From NCBI RefSeq assembly GCF_000016065.1, contig NC_009092.1, forward strand, positions 2,356,001-2,420,000: a DNA stretch of 64,000 nt, read 5' to 3'. A program made the translations under genes and the position numbers. The notes under the pieces were generated by a model that made no database searches, was not told the origin of the DNA, and saw nothing but the letters and a program-made list of their open reading frames with translations. Below, in pieces: positions 9,254-18,291 of the stretch (positions are counted from its first letter, which is position 1; every line of letters starts with the position of its first letter). The stretch is from Shewanella loihica PV-4. Its GTDB lineage: Bacteria > Pseudomonadota > Gammaproteobacteria > Enterobacterales > Shewanellaceae.

Positions 9254-9267
9254 TACTATATATAGTA
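9254..9267. promoter_or_regulatory. Perfect 14-bp palindrome in the zwf-hexR intergenic region
   Basis: TACTATATATAGTA is self-complementary over all 14 bases. It lies about midway between zwf and hexR and does not fit the HexR consensus. It may be an operator for a second regulator or AT-rich promoter DNA; nothing here identifies a protein for it. Confidence 0.4.
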
Positions 9268-9358
9268 GAAAGTTTGCTCTGTAGTTAGATCATAATTCGT
9301 CATATAAACCAAACTGTAGCACTTTTTGTTTGGTTCTATCATGACATAAAAGAATAAA

Positions 9359-9373
9359 TATAATTACATTACA
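9359..9373. promoter_or_regulatory. HexR-like operator upstream of hexR
   Basis: Read on the minus strand the site is TGTAATGTAATTATA, matching TGTAATwwwATTACA at 13 of 15 positions. It ends 19 bases before the hexR ATG, consistent with autorepression by roadblock or by promoter occlusion. Confidence 0.6.
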
Positions 9374-9392
9374 ATCCAGTGGATGTACGCAT

Positions 9393-10247
9393 ATGAATAC
9401 CCTAGAAAAGGTTCAGAAAAACCTAACACATTTCAGTAAGTCGGAACGTAAAGTGGCTGAGGTGATCCTGGCGTCACCACAAACCGCGATTCACTCCAGC
9501 ATCGCCACCCTGGCTAAGATGGCCGACGTGAGTGAGCCTACTGTGAACCGCTTCTGCCGCCGTCTCGACACTAAAGGCTTCCCCGATTTTAAGCTGCACT
9601 TAGCTCAGAGCCTGGCCAACGGTACGCCTTATGTCAGTCGCCACGTCGAAGAAGACGACAGCCCAGACTCCTACACCACTAAGATCTTCGAGTCTTCAAT
9701 GGCGGCACTGGATACCGCCAGACAGAGCATGGACACGGCAGCCATCAATAAGGCGGTCGACATTCTTACTCAGGCAAAGAAGATCTCCTTCTTTGGCCTT
9801 GGCGCCTCGGCCTCTGTTGCCCATGACGCACAGAACAAATTTTTCCGCTTCAACGTGCCTGTGATCTGCTTCGACGATGTCTTGATGCAACGCATGAGTT
9901 GTATCAACAGCAGCGAAGGCGACGTCGTGGTGTTGATCAGCCACACAGGCCGTACCAAGTCACTGATTGATATCGCCCGCCTAGCCCGTGAGAACGGCGC
10001 CGCAGTGATCGCCATCACCTCTCGTAACTCACCGCTGAGCGCCGAATGTACCCTGCCAGTGACCATGGAAGTCCCCGAAGATACCGACATGTATCTGCCC
10101 ATGGCTTCACGCCTGGCTCAACTGGTCATTGTCGACGTATTGGCAACCGGTTTTACCCTGCGCCGCGGCCCACGTTTCAGAGAGAGTTTGAAGCGGGTAA
10201 AAGAGGTGTTGAAAGAGTCTCGCATCGACAAAGAAGCGACACTATAG
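9393..10247 (+). CDS. hexR: HexR, RpiR-family regulator of central carbon metabolism
   Basis: A 284-residue regulator with an N-terminal RpiR helix-turn-helix (residues ~1-77; IATLAKMADVSEPTVNRFCR is the recognition unit) and a C-terminal SIS sugar-phosphate domain (residues ~125-255; KISFFGLGASASVAHDAQNK and VVVLISHTGRTKSLID). In Shewanella HexR is a global regulator that senses KDPG and controls zwf, edd, eda, pykA and other glycolytic genes. Here it is divergent from its zwf operon target and directly upstream of pykA, another expected target. HexR-like sites occur before zwf, hexR and pykA. A strong terminator follows at 10269. Confidence 0.95.
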   Translation: MNTLEKVQKNLTHFSKSERKVAEVILASPQTAIHSSIATLAKMADVSEPTVNRFCRRLDTKGFPDFKLHLAQSLANGTPYVSRHVEEDDSPDSYTTKIFESSMAALDTARQSMDTAAINKAVDILTQAKKISFFGLGASASVAHDAQNKFFRFNVPVICFDDVLMQRMSCINSSEGDVVVLISHTGRTKSLIDIARLARENGAAVIAITSRNSPLSAECTLPVTMEVPEDTDMYLPMASRLAQLVIVDVLATGFTLRRGPRFRESLKRVKEVLKESRIDKEATL

Positions 10248-10268
10248 TCCAGTTTTGTAAGGATATTA

Positions 10269-10301
10269 GGCGGCCCTTGTATAAGGGGCCGCCTTTTTTT
10301 T
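10269..10301 (+). terminator. Intrinsic terminator after hexR
   Basis: GGCGGCCC and GGGCCGCC form an eight-pair GC-rich stem around a nine-base loop, followed by eight T residues. It separates hexR from pykA. Confidence 0.93.
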
Positions 10302-10356
10302 CACTTTTAATCGCAGCAGTTCACAAAATTAATAATTTGAGATAGATCATTTTGTT

Positions 10357-10371
10357 TGTAATTTTCCTACA
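10357..10371. promoter_or_regulatory. HexR-like operator upstream of pykA
   Basis: TGTAATTTTCCTACA matches TGTAATwwwATTACA at 13 of 15 positions and lies 60 bases before the pykA ATG, the same distance as the zwf site from its gene. Confidence 0.65.
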
Positions 10372-10430
10372 AAACTCCATTTTGTCTGTTAATATAGAGT
10401 AAGATTATTTAAAACTTAACGGAGTATCTC

Positions 10431-11870
10431 ATGTTCCGCAGAACCAAAATTGTAACGACTCTGGGTCCAGCAACCGATCGTGACGACAATCTACGTCGTA
10501 TCATCAAAGCTGGTGCAAACGTTGTTCGCCTCAACTTCTCTCATGGTTCACCTGAAGATCACCTGAAACGTGCCACCGACGTGCGAAATATCGCCAAAGA
10601 GCTCGGTGTTCACGTTGCCGTACTGGGTGATCTACAAGGCCCTAAGATCCGTGTATCAACCTTCAAAGACAACAAGAAGGTGCAACTGGATATCGGTCAG
10701 GCATTTATCTTAGATGCCGATCTCGAAAAAGGCCAAGGTGATGAACACCAAGTGGGTATCGACTATAAAGAGCTACCGCAAGATGTCACCATCGGCGATA
10801 TCCTGATGCTCGACGATGGTCGTGTTCAGCTTAAAGTAGAAAAAGTTGAAGGTAATAAGGTTCACACCACAGTGACGGTTGCCGGTCCCCTGTCTAACAA
10901 CAAGGGCATCAACAAGAAAGGTGGTGGTTTGTCTGCCGCGGCGTTGACCGAGAAAGACAAGCAAGACATCATCACAGCAGCGGCCATCAAGGTCGACTAC
11001 CTAGCGGTCTCTTTCCCACGCAGCGGCGCCGATCTGAACTACGCCCGTGAACTGGCCCAGAAGGCTGGTAGCAATGCCCTGATCGTCTCTAAAGTTGAGC
11101 GCGCCGAAGCCGTTGCCTCTGATGAAGCGATGGACGATGTGATCCTAGCCTCTGACGCCGTGATGGTTGCCCGTGGTGACCTTGGTGTTGAAATTGGTGA
11201 CGCTGCTCTGGTGGCTGTACAGAAGAAACTGATCAGCCGTTCTCGCCAGCTGAACAAGAGCGTGATCACCGCGACTCAGATGATGGAGTCTATGATCACC
11301 AGCCCAATGCCAACCCGCGCCGAAGTAATGGACGTGGCTAACGCCGTGCTTGATGGCACTGACGCCGTGATGCTTTCGGCCGAAACCGCTGCCGGTGACT
11401 TCCCTGAAGAAACCGTTAAGGCGATGGCCAACGTTTGTCTTGGCGCCGAGGCTCACCCAAGTGTTCAGGTGTCTAAGCACCGTATGGACGAGCGTTTCAC
11501 CTCGGTTGAAGAAACCATCGCCCTGTCGACCATGTATGCGGCCAACCACCTGGAAGGCGTTAAGGCTATCGTTGCCCTGACAGAATCTGGTGCGACACCT
11601 CAGCTTATGTCTCGTATCAGCTCTGCTCTGCCTATCCTGGCCCTATCACGTCACGATGTGACTCTAGCTAAGATGGCACTGTACCGCGGCGTACAGCCTG
11701 TCTACTTCGACTCAACAGCCTACGGCGCAGACGAGCTAGCGAAGAAGGCACTTGAAGCCCTGACCGAAGCGGGTTACCTCACATCCGGTGACATGGTACT
11801 GATGACCAAGGGTGACGCGATGGAAACTATCGGTGGCACTAACACCTGTAAGGTACTGATCGTCGCCTAA
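10431..11870 (+). CDS. pykA: Pyruvate kinase, PykA type
   Basis: A 479-residue pyruvate kinase making pyruvate and ATP from phosphoenolpyruvate and ADP. It aligns with the E. coli PykA isoform throughout: [16 protein letters not shown] at the N-terminus, [10 protein letters not shown], the B-domain block [17 protein letters not shown], and the active-site signature [13 protein letters not shown] with [20 protein letters not shown]. The start has the site ACGGAG. It has its own promoter region with a HexR-like operator and its own terminator, and is encoded next to the Entner-Doudoroff genes whose pyruvate output it complements. Confidence 0.97.
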   Translation: MFRRTKIVTTLGPATDRDDNLRRIIKAGANVVRLNFSHGSPEDHLKRATDVRNIAKELGVHVAVLGDLQGPKIRVSTFKDNKKVQLDIGQAFILDADLEKGQGDEHQVGIDYKELPQDVTIGDILMLDDGRVQLKVEKVEGNKVHTTVTVAGPLSNNKGINKKGGGLSAAALTEKDKQDIITAAAIKVDYLAVSFPRSGADLNYARELAQKAGSNALIVSKVERAEAVASDEAMDDVILASDAVMVARGDLGVEIGDAALVAVQKKLISRSRQLNKSVITATQMMESMITSPMPTRAEVMDVANAVLDGTDAVMLSAETAAGDFPEETVKAMANVCLGAEAHPSVQVSKHRMDERFTSVEETIALSTMYAANHLEGVKAIVALTESGATPQLMSRISSALPILALSRHDVTLAKMALYRGVQPVYFDSTAYGADELAKKALEALTEAGYLTSGDMVLMTKGDAMETIGGTNTCKVLIVA

Positions 11871-11923
11871 GACTTTCAGCAACAATCAAGCGGTTCGCTT
11901 AGTTAGATGAACCGCCTTAAAAG

Positions 11924-11952
11924 AAAAAGGTACGCAATGCGTACCTTTTTTA
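11924..11952. terminator. Bidirectional terminator between pykA and fadE
   Basis: AAAAAGGTACGC and GCGTACCTTTTT pair around a three-base loop with A- and T-runs on both sides, so it serves pykA and the convergent fadE. A second stem (GCGGTTC...GAACCGC, 11890-11915) lies just before it on the pykA side. Confidence 0.9.
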
Positions 11953-12010
11953 TGCCAGACCTAGATGTCAGCCCCGTAAATTAAAACCGAAATCTTTACG
12001 CAATCCGCCG

Positions 12011-14287
12011 TTAGAGGCTTTCAAACTCATCCACAGCAATCGCTATCTTACGTAGCCTATCGGCCTCGAGTAGCGTGTCGTGCTCTGCCTCAGTAATGAT
12101 CTTAAGCTCATAGGCTTGGGCATACAGGGCATCGTTAGCCTGTTTACGCTCAAGCTTGCCTTCCTTCTGGGCATTGCGCAGCGTCTTAAACAGATGCTTT
12201 GCCTTGTACTGAGCGATAAACGCATCTTCCACCTCGGCGATCCCGCCATTATCCCCTTCGAAATCTGGGCACAGATGGGTCAACCTATCGCGAGCCGGAC
12301 CGGGTCTGAGCATGCTCTGACACACGGCAATGGTGAGCTTGTCGTCCGGACCATTGAAATGGTTACCCAGAGGGAACACCAAGGCACGCATCGCATAGGC
12401 CAGTGGGCGATTGGGGAAGTTACGCAGCGCGCCATAAAGCGCCTTAGCCGCCCTTTGCAACCTAAGCTGCATCACATAGTGTACGGTCGGCAGGTCGTCC
12501 TGCTGACGGCCATTGTCTTCGAACAGCTTGAGGGTGGCCGAGCCCAGGTAGAGTTCGCTGAGCACATCACCAAGGCGCGCCGACAACATCTCCTTGCGCT
12601 TGAGATCGCCGCCCATCACCAACATGGAGAGATCGGTGACGAAGGCGAGCGCTGCCGACAGACGAGTCATATCCTTGTAGTACTGTTTGGTTTCGCCGGA
12701 TACGGGCGCCGAATTGAATCGGCTGCCGGTTAAGGCGCCCCATAGTGAACTCAGGGCATTACGTGCCGCATAGCCCATGTGACCCAGCAGCAGATTATCG
12801 AAGCGCTCTAACGCCTCGCCGGTATCTTCCATGGCCGCGGCTTCCATCTCGGCCAGTACGTAAGGATGACAACGTGTCGCCCCCTGACCGAAGATCATCA
12901 GGCTGCGGGTAAGAATGTTCGCCCCTTCTACCGTGATCGATATCGGCGTGGCCATATAGCCATGACCTAGATAGTTCTTAGGCCCAAGCTGGATCCCCTT
13001 GCCCGATTGAATATCCATGGCATCGTTGAGCACATCCCGGCCCATCTCTGTCATGTGATACTTGGCGATGGCGGTAACCACAGAAGGCTTGACCTTAAGA
13101 TCGATCCCCGTGGTAGTCAGACGGCGCGCCGCCTCTAGCTGATAGGTGTTGGCGATAATACGCGCCAGGGCCTCTTGCACCCCTTCAAACTGGCCGAGCG
13201 ACAAGCCAAATTGATGGCGTACATAACTGTAAGCAGTCGTGGTCTTAGTGGTGACATGACCGGAAGCCGTCGCCAAGGCGGGCAGCGAGATGCCGCGACC
13301 GGCCGAGAGACACTCGACTAGCATGCGCCAGCCCCGTCCCGCGTATTGCGGCCCACCAATGATCCAATCCAGCGGAATGAAGACATCCTCGCCGCGAGTC
13401 GTACCATTCATGAAGCCCATGTTAAGCGGGTTGTGACGATTACCTATCTCAACGCCGGGATGATCCGTTGGGATCAGAGCACAGGTGATCCCTATCTCTT
13501 CTTTGTCTCCAAGCAGGCCTTCAGGGTCACGCATCTGGAAAGCCAGCCCCAATACCGTCGATACCGGAGCCAGGGTGATATAACGCTTGTCCCAGTTAAG
13601 CTTGAGGCCTAACACCTCTTCGCCCTGGAACTCACCGCGGCAGACTATGCCGGTATCGGGAATGGCGCCCGCATCTGAACCCGCCTCGGGGCCTGTCAGG
13701 GCAAAACAAGGCACGGCTTCACCACTGGCCAGTTTCGGCAGCCAGTGATCGCGTTGCTCCTTGGTGCCATAGTGGGTCAGCAGTTCGCCAGGGCCTAAGG
13801 AGTTTGGCACCATCACACTTACCGCCGCGCTCACGCTACGACTGGCAAGCTTGCTGACGATGGTTGAATTGGCATAGGCAGAGAAGGCCTTACCGCCATA
13901 CTCTTTGGGGATGATCAGGGCGAAGAAGCCCTCTTTCTTGAAGTAGTCCCACAGCTCGGGCGGCAGATCTTTACGCTCCTGCACTATGTTGAAGTCATCA
14001 ATCATAGTCAGGGCCGTCATGACCTGCTCATCGATAAAGGCTTTCTCCTCTTCGGTCAGCCTTGGACGGCCGTAGCTGTGCAGCGTATCCCAGTTGGGCT
14101 TGCCACGAAATAGCTCGGCTTCCCACCAAACATCGCCGGCTTCCATCGCCTCTTTCTCGGTATCGGAGAGCGGAGGCAACACCTTCTTAAAGAAGGCGAA
14201 TACGGGCCGCGTGATGCACTGCATACGGATATTTTTCACGCCAAAAAGCACTATGATGACCAATAGTGCCAGGATAAAGAGTGTCAT
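12011..14287 (-). CDS. fadE: Acyl-CoA dehydrogenase FadE
   Basis: A 758-residue acyl-CoA dehydrogenase of the large FadE type that starts fatty-acid beta-oxidation. One N-terminal membrane segment (residues 1-17) is followed by a FadE-specific leader (WWEAELFRGKPNWDTLHSYG). The flavin/substrate core has NSLGPGELLTHYGT, CFALTGPEAGSDAGAIPDTG and the catalytic-region block VEGANILTRSLMIFGQGATRCHPYV. A FadE-specific C-terminal domain of about 250 residues follows. It begins nine bases after the upstream TetR-family psrA gene and is probably in one operon with it, so it should be derepressed by long-chain fatty acids through the operator at 14954. Confidence 0.96.
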   Translation of the reverse strand: MTLFILALLVIIVLFGVKNIRMQCITRPVFAFFKKVLPPLSDTEKEAMEAGDVWWEAELFRGKPNWDTLHSYGRPRLTEEEKAFIDEQVMTALTMIDDFNIVQERKDLPPELWDYFKKEGFFALIIPKEYGGKAFSAYANSTIVSKLASRSVSAAVSVMVPNSLGPGELLTHYGTKEQRDHWLPKLASGEAVPCFALTGPEAGSDAGAIPDTGIVCRGEFQGEEVLGLKLNWDKRYITLAPVSTVLGLAFQMRDPEGLLGDKEEIGITCALIPTDHPGVEIGNRHNPLNMGFMNGTTRGEDVFIPLDWIIGGPQYAGRGWRMLVECLSAGRGISLPALATASGHVTTKTTTAYSYVRHQFGLSLGQFEGVQEALARIIANTYQLEAARRLTTTGIDLKVKPSVVTAIAKYHMTEMGRDVLNDAMDIQSGKGIQLGPKNYLGHGYMATPISITVEGANILTRSLMIFGQGATRCHPYVLAEMEAAAMEDTGEALERFDNLLLGHMGYAARNALSSLWGALTGSRFNSAPVSGETKQYYKDMTRLSAALAFVTDLSMLVMGGDLKRKEMLSARLGDVLSELYLGSATLKLFEDNGRQQDDLPTVHYVMQLRLQRAAKALYGALRNFPNRPLAYAMRALVFPLGNHFNGPDDKLTIAVCQSMLRPGPARDRLTHLCPDFEGDNGGIAEVEDAFIAQYKAKHLFKTLRNAQKEGKLERKQANDALYAQAYELKIITEAEHDTLLEADRLRKIAIAVDEFESL

Positions 14288-14295
14288 GTTGCCCC

Positions 14296-14934
14296 CTACT
14301 GCGTTGTCACAGGCACTGCCACACCGGCAGCCAGATATGGAATGACCTTGCGGATCACGGCTTCGATATCATTGTGCTCATTGAAATCTGCCTCGGCAAT
14401 TTCGGTCAAGGCATCAGCTGATGCCATGGTGAAGACCACAGTGCCTAAGGTAAAGTGTAATCGCCAAAACATCTCTGCGGGGGGAATATGTGGCGCGCTT
14501 TCGGCAACCGCCTTCACAAACTCGCTCAGATGCTCACCATAATGCGTGGTGATGAACCATCTCAGGTGCCCCTGACTCTCGATGTAGCCACGGCCCAACA
14601 GTTGCAAAAAGGTGCGGGTGCCATCGGCCTTAAACTTGTTAAGCTCGAGGAGCGGTTTAACCAATGACGAGAAGATCTCATTCAGGCTAGGTTCGCTAGC
14701 CTGTTTTAATTGCACCACGGCATCTGAGGCTTCTGGCATGAAACGGTCCAGATAGCGCGCGAGTACGGCGCGGATCAGCTCTTTCTTAGAGCCAAAATGA
14801 TAGTTTACCGAGGCGAGGTTAACCTCTGCCTTGCTGGTGATCAGCCGCAAGGAGGTTTCTGAAAAGCCGCGCTCGGCGAATAGCTTTTCTGCCGCATCCA
14901 GTATTCTTGTTTTCGTGTCGGATCGATTTGCCAT
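14296..14934 (-). CDS. psrA: PsrA, TetR-family regulator of fatty-acid degradation
   Basis: A 212-residue TetR regulator. The DNA-binding domain covers residues ~8-55 (TKTRILDAAEKLFAERGFSE, then VNYHFGSKKELIRAV). The ligand-binding part is alpha-helical. In Shewanella and relatives PsrA represses fad genes and its own gene and is released by fatty acids or acyl-CoA. Supporting this name here are the position directly upstream of fadE (nine-base gap) and a perfect 20-bp palindrome of PsrA type in its own promoter. Another TetR repressor of the same operon is the only realistic alternative. Confidence 0.85.
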   Translation of the reverse strand: MANRSDTKTRILDAAEKLFAERGFSETSLRLITSKAEVNLASVNYHFGSKKELIRAVLARYLDRFMPEASDAVVQLKQASEPSLNEIFSSLVKPLLELNKFKADGTRTFLQLLGRGYIESQGHLRWFITTHYGEHLSEFVKAVAESAPHIPPAEMFWRLHFTLGTVVFTMASADALTEIAEADFNEHNDIEAVIRKVIPYLAAGVAVPVTTQ

Positions 14935-14953
14935 TCCGTGACCTACAACTCTG

Positions 14954-14973
14954 ATTTAAACGTGTGTTTAAAT
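14954..14973. promoter_or_regulatory. Perfect palindromic operator upstream of psrA-fadE (PsrA type)
   Basis: ATTTAAACGTGTGTTTAAAT has two fully complementary eight-base arms, ATTTAAAC and GTTTAAAT, around GTGT. The AAAC-N4-GTTT core resembles the published PsrA operators. It starts 20 bases upstream of the psrA ATG, so it fits autoregulation of psrA-fadE. A half-site, TTAAAC, follows at once. Confidence 0.8.
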
Positions 14974-15153
14974 TAAACACTGGTTCACCTATTGTCAAAT
15001 GGAAATCGACAAGCTTTGCGAAGCCTTGCAAAGACAAGGAGCCCCTTAATGGCTATGGCAGATAAGGAAAAGCGCGTTCAACTGTAAAATTTGGTGAAAT
15101 TGAGTAAACTATGCCCCACAAAAAGCCACACAAAAATAACAAAGGAAGCACTC

Positions 15154-17058
15154 ATGAAACCAATTTGTGCCAAGTTGACTCCGGTTGCCGTGGTCATCGC
15201 ACTCTCTCTAGGGATCGGCGGCTGTAATGACGATAACAATGCTAATACAGAAAGCAAGGCCACTGCAGAAAGCAAAGCCCAGCAGGCAGCAGGGCAAGAT
15301 GGTCTAAAACAGCAAACCTCTGAGCAAGATAAGCTGGCCGAAGCCAAACAGTTTATCAGCAATGCCGAGAGCCAACTCGCCGATCTGTCTATTGAACAAA
15401 ATCGCGCCGAGTGGATCTACAGCAACTTCATCACTGAAGACACGGCCACCCTCGCCGCCTCTGTCGGCGAACGCCAAACCGCCCTATCGGTACAACTCGC
15501 CACCCAAGCCGCCAACTATAGCCAGCTGCCACTGGATGAGGTCAACACACGTAAACTCAACATCTTACGTAGCGCATTGGTGCTGCCGGCCCCTCTGGAT
15601 CCTAAGAAGAATGCCGAACTTGCCAATATCAGCGCCGAGCTAAATGGCCTCTATGGTAAAGGCAAATACTGTCTGGCCGATGGACGCTGTCTCACTCAGC
15701 CAGAGCTTTCGGGCATCATGGCCAGCTCACGCGATCCTAAAGAGCTTGAGGAGATCTGGAAAGGCTGGCGTGAGATCGCCAAGCCGATGCGTCCCCTGTT
15801 TGAGCGCGAGGTGGAGTTAGCCAACGAAGGAGCTAAAGATCTGGGTTATGCCAACCTCTCTGAACTCTGGCGTAGCCAGTACGACATGCAGCCCGATGCC
15901 TTCTCTGCAGAGCTCGACAGACTCTGGGGCCAAGTAGAGCCTCTGTATGAATCGCTGCACTGTTATGTCAGGGGCGAGCTGAACGAAAAATATGGTGATG
16001 AAGTCGCACCTAACAAAGGCCCTATTCCAGCACATCTGCTTGGCAACATGTGGGCGCAGCAATGGGGTAACGTCTATGACATGGTGGCGCCACAAGATGC
16101 GGACCCTGGCTATGATGTGACCGAGCTGCTGGCGAAACAGGGCTATGATGAGCATCAGATGGTTAAACAGGCCGAGGGCTTCTTCACCTCGCTCGGTTTC
16201 GACGCACTGCCTGAGACCTTCTGGAGCCGTTCGCTCTTCCTGCAGCCCAAGGATCGCGATGTGGTCTGTCACGCCTCGGCCTGGGATCTCAATAACCTAG
16301 ATGATATTCGTATCAAGATGTGTATCCAGAAGACGGCAGAAGATTTCACCGTTATTCACCATGAACTGGGCCACAACTTCTATCAACGCGCCTATAAAGA
16401 GCAGCCCTTCATCTTTAAGAACAGTGCCAACGATGGCTTCCATGAGGCGATTGGTGACACGGTCGCCCTGTCTATCACGCCTAACTACCTGAAGCAGATA
16501 GGCCTACTGCAAGAGGTGCCAGATGCCTCCAAAGATATCGGTCTCTTGCTAAGACAGGCACTTGATAAGGTGGCCTTCCTGCCCTTTGGCCTCATGATAG
16601 ATCAATGGCGCTGGAAGGTATTCAGCGGCGAGATCACTCCAGCACAATACAACCAAGCCTGGTGGGAGCTGCGTGAGAAGTATCAGGGCGTTAAGGCGCC
16701 AATCGCCCGCAGCGAAGCCGACTTCGACCCGGGTGCCAAGTACCATGTACCCGGCAACGTGCCCTACACCCGCTACTTCCTGGCGCATATTCTCCAGTTC
16801 CAGTTCCATAAGGCGCTGTGTGATATCGCCGGCGATAAGGGCCCGGTTCACCGTTGCAGCATCTACGGTAACAAGGATGCGGGCGCTAAGCTAAACGCCA
16901 TGTTAGAGATGGGTCAGAGTAAGCCTTGGCCAGAAGCCCTTGAAGTGGTCACTGGCTCGCAAAACATGGATGCCTCTGCGGTACTCGATTACTTTGCGCC
17001 GCTAAAAGTCTGGCTGGATAAGCAGAACAAGCAGGCTAACCGTCAGTGTGGCTGGTAA
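15154..17058 (+). CDS. M2-family (ACE-like) peptidyl-dipeptidase, lipoprotein
   Basis: A 634-residue zinc metallopeptidase of family M2, the family of angiotensin-converting enzyme, expected to release dipeptides from peptide C-termini. The ATG at 15154 follows AAGGAAGC; an upstream ATG at 15091 lacks such a site. The N-terminus is a lipoprotein signal with lipobox IGGC, so the protein is anchored in the envelope after an Asn/Asp/Ala/Glu-rich linker. The zinc site is HHELGH near residue 402, with the third ligand in HEAIGDT about 25 residues later. WGNVYDMVAP and ARYHVPG-like segments are also M2-typical. It is transcribed divergently from psrA and alone; a convergent terminator follows. The natural substrate is unknown. 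Confidence 0.9.
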   Translation: MKPICAKLTPVAVVIALSLGIGGCNDDNNANTESKATAESKAQQAAGQDGLKQQTSEQDKLAEAKQFISNAESQLADLSIEQNRAEWIYSNFITEDTATLAASVGERQTALSVQLATQAANYSQLPLDEVNTRKLNILRSALVLPAPLDPKKNAELANISAELNGLYGKGKYCLADGRCLTQPELSGIMASSRDPKELEEIWKGWREIAKPMRPLFEREVELANEGAKDLGYANLSELWRSQYDMQPDAFSAELDRLWGQVEPLYESLHCYVRGELNEKYGDEVAPNKGPIPAHLLGNMWAQQWGNVYDMVAPQDADPGYDVTELLAKQGYDEHQMVKQAEGFFTSLGFDALPETFWSRSLFLQPKDRDVVCHASAWDLNNLDDIRIKMCIQKTAEDFTVIHHELGHNFYQRAYKEQPFIFKNSANDGFHEAIGDTVALSITPNYLKQIGLLQEVPDASKDIGLLLRQALDKVAFLPFGLMIDQWRWKVFSGEITPAQYNQAWWELREKYQGVKAPIARSEADFDPGAKYHVPGNVPYTRYFLAHILQFQFHKALCDIAGDKGPVHRCSIYGNKDAGAKLNAMLEMGQSKPWPEALEVVTGSQNMDASAVLDYFAPLKVWLDKQNKQANRQCGW

Positions 17059-17122
17059 CGGGTAATCTCATCAAACAGGCGTACTTAGACCAATACATAG
17101 CCTAATTTGAGACAGTAGAAAC

Positions 17123-17154
17123 AAAAAATCACCTCCTCGGAGGTGATTTTTTTT
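17123..17154. terminator. Bidirectional terminator between the M2 peptidase and smrA
   Basis: AAAATCACCTCC and GGAGGTGATTTT form a long perfect stem with a two-base centre and a T-run of eight, usable on both strands. Confidence 0.9.
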
Positions 17155-17212
17155 AAACTAAACACTATTAAGGCAGCAACAAGCGCTCTCAAAAATTAAG
17201 AGCCTTGCTAGG

Positions 17213-17803
17213 TTAAGCCCAGCGGTGTGTGCCCTTAGCATGTTGCTCTGCGGTGTCTAACTTATCTTGCTCCGATTTCATTAGCATCACCATCATGGCA
17301 CCTGGACCGCCCCAGGCAGCTGGCGCACTATGAAAGGCCTGCACCACCTCTAACTCGGCAAGCCAGGCAGCAACGTAAGATTTGAGCTTAGCGGGAATAG
17401 GCTGACTATTCACCCCTGTGCCGTGGATCACGATAAGGTTTCTTAGCCCTGACGCCTGACTGTTTATCACAAAATCGAAAAGCAGCTCTCTGGCCCTGGC
17501 TAGACTCAGGCCGGTTACATCCAGATCCGCCTGCACATCATATTTTCCCTGGCGAAACAGCTTAAACACCTGTCCCTGCACGCCCTGTTTCTTAACGCTC
17601 ACCACGGCATGTGGCTCTAGCGGCGTAATATCATTTAGTTCGAGGGACAGTTTCTCAAGCGCTAAGCGCCGCTGCGCATCATGATGACGCTGCTGCCCCT
17701 CAGCGCTCAAACCACTCTGAATTGGCGTGACCGCATTACTTGCCTTTAACGGCTTAACACCATGCATAGAAGCGAGAAATAAAGCGCTTTCATCTTCACT
17801 CAT
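17213..17803 (-). CDS. smrA: Smr-domain protein, SmrA type
   Basis: A 196-residue protein whose N-terminal helix-rich part resembles E. coli SmrA/YdaL (DESALFLASMHGVKPLK), followed by an Smr domain at residues ~90-180. Within it DLDVTGLSLARARELLFDFV leads to NLIVIHGTGVNSQP, where the usual HGKG loop has become HGTG, and AAWGGPGAMMVML closes the domain. Smr domains bind or cleave nucleic acid; the E. coli protein has been described as an endonuclease, but the physiological role is unclear. I chose the ATG at 17803 because a GTG 15 bases earlier overlaps the GAAGGAGA ribosome site. Confidence 0.8.
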   Translation of the reverse strand: MSEDESALFLASMHGVKPLKASNAVTPIQSGLSAEGQQRHHDAQRRLALEKLSLELNDITPLEPHAVVSVKKQGVQGQVFKLFRQGKYDVQADLDVTGLSLARARELLFDFVINSQASGLRNLIVIHGTGVNSQPIPAKLKSYVAAWLAELEVVQAFHSAPAAWGGPGAMMVMLMKSEQDKLDTAEQHAKGTHRWA

Positions 17804-18291
17804 GCCTATCTCCTTCACTTCTGTCTTTCACTAACACGCCGGGGCCCGCTATGGTGTTTTTGTTACGAGCGACACCGCCTAAAAGCTCACTATTTAGTAT
17901 TAATAGCAAATCGGCAAGTCACTTGCGGAGTCAAACACTCAGCCAATCATGAAACCAATCCCTACATCCAATTACAGCATACAGGCACCCGGTCAGGTAA
18001 AAGTATCCGTTTAGGCTCAGCAAAACTCAAGTGCGCTATAGGGGAGGCCCATTCAAGCGACTCAAAAATCACCAATCCATGGTCAGCAACCTGGTAGGTT
18101 TTGCATTTCATGTCTTATGAGGCACAGAAGCCTTGATGCTTGTAAACATCGAGAAAAGAGGTGATTAGCGGTAAAGTTGCAGAAAAAAGCAACGCCCAGT
18201 GCTAGAGACACAATTTGTTAAGAACTAAATCTTTCGCATCAAAAGGCCATGGATTATAGTGACCCTAGTATTAGCAGCAGCGTATAGCTAA
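17804..18291. other. 488-bp gap with no feature I can support
   Basis: Between the divergent smrA and the exported NTF2-like gene I see no tRNA, terminator, repeat or plausible short gene with a ribosome site. Both promoters should lie here. Confidence 0.5.

Noticed and set aside
17804..18291. Possible riboswitch in the gap before the NTF2-like gene
   Set aside because: I compared it by eye with the c-di-GMP (GEMM), TPP and preQ1 consensus cores and found none of their invariant segments.
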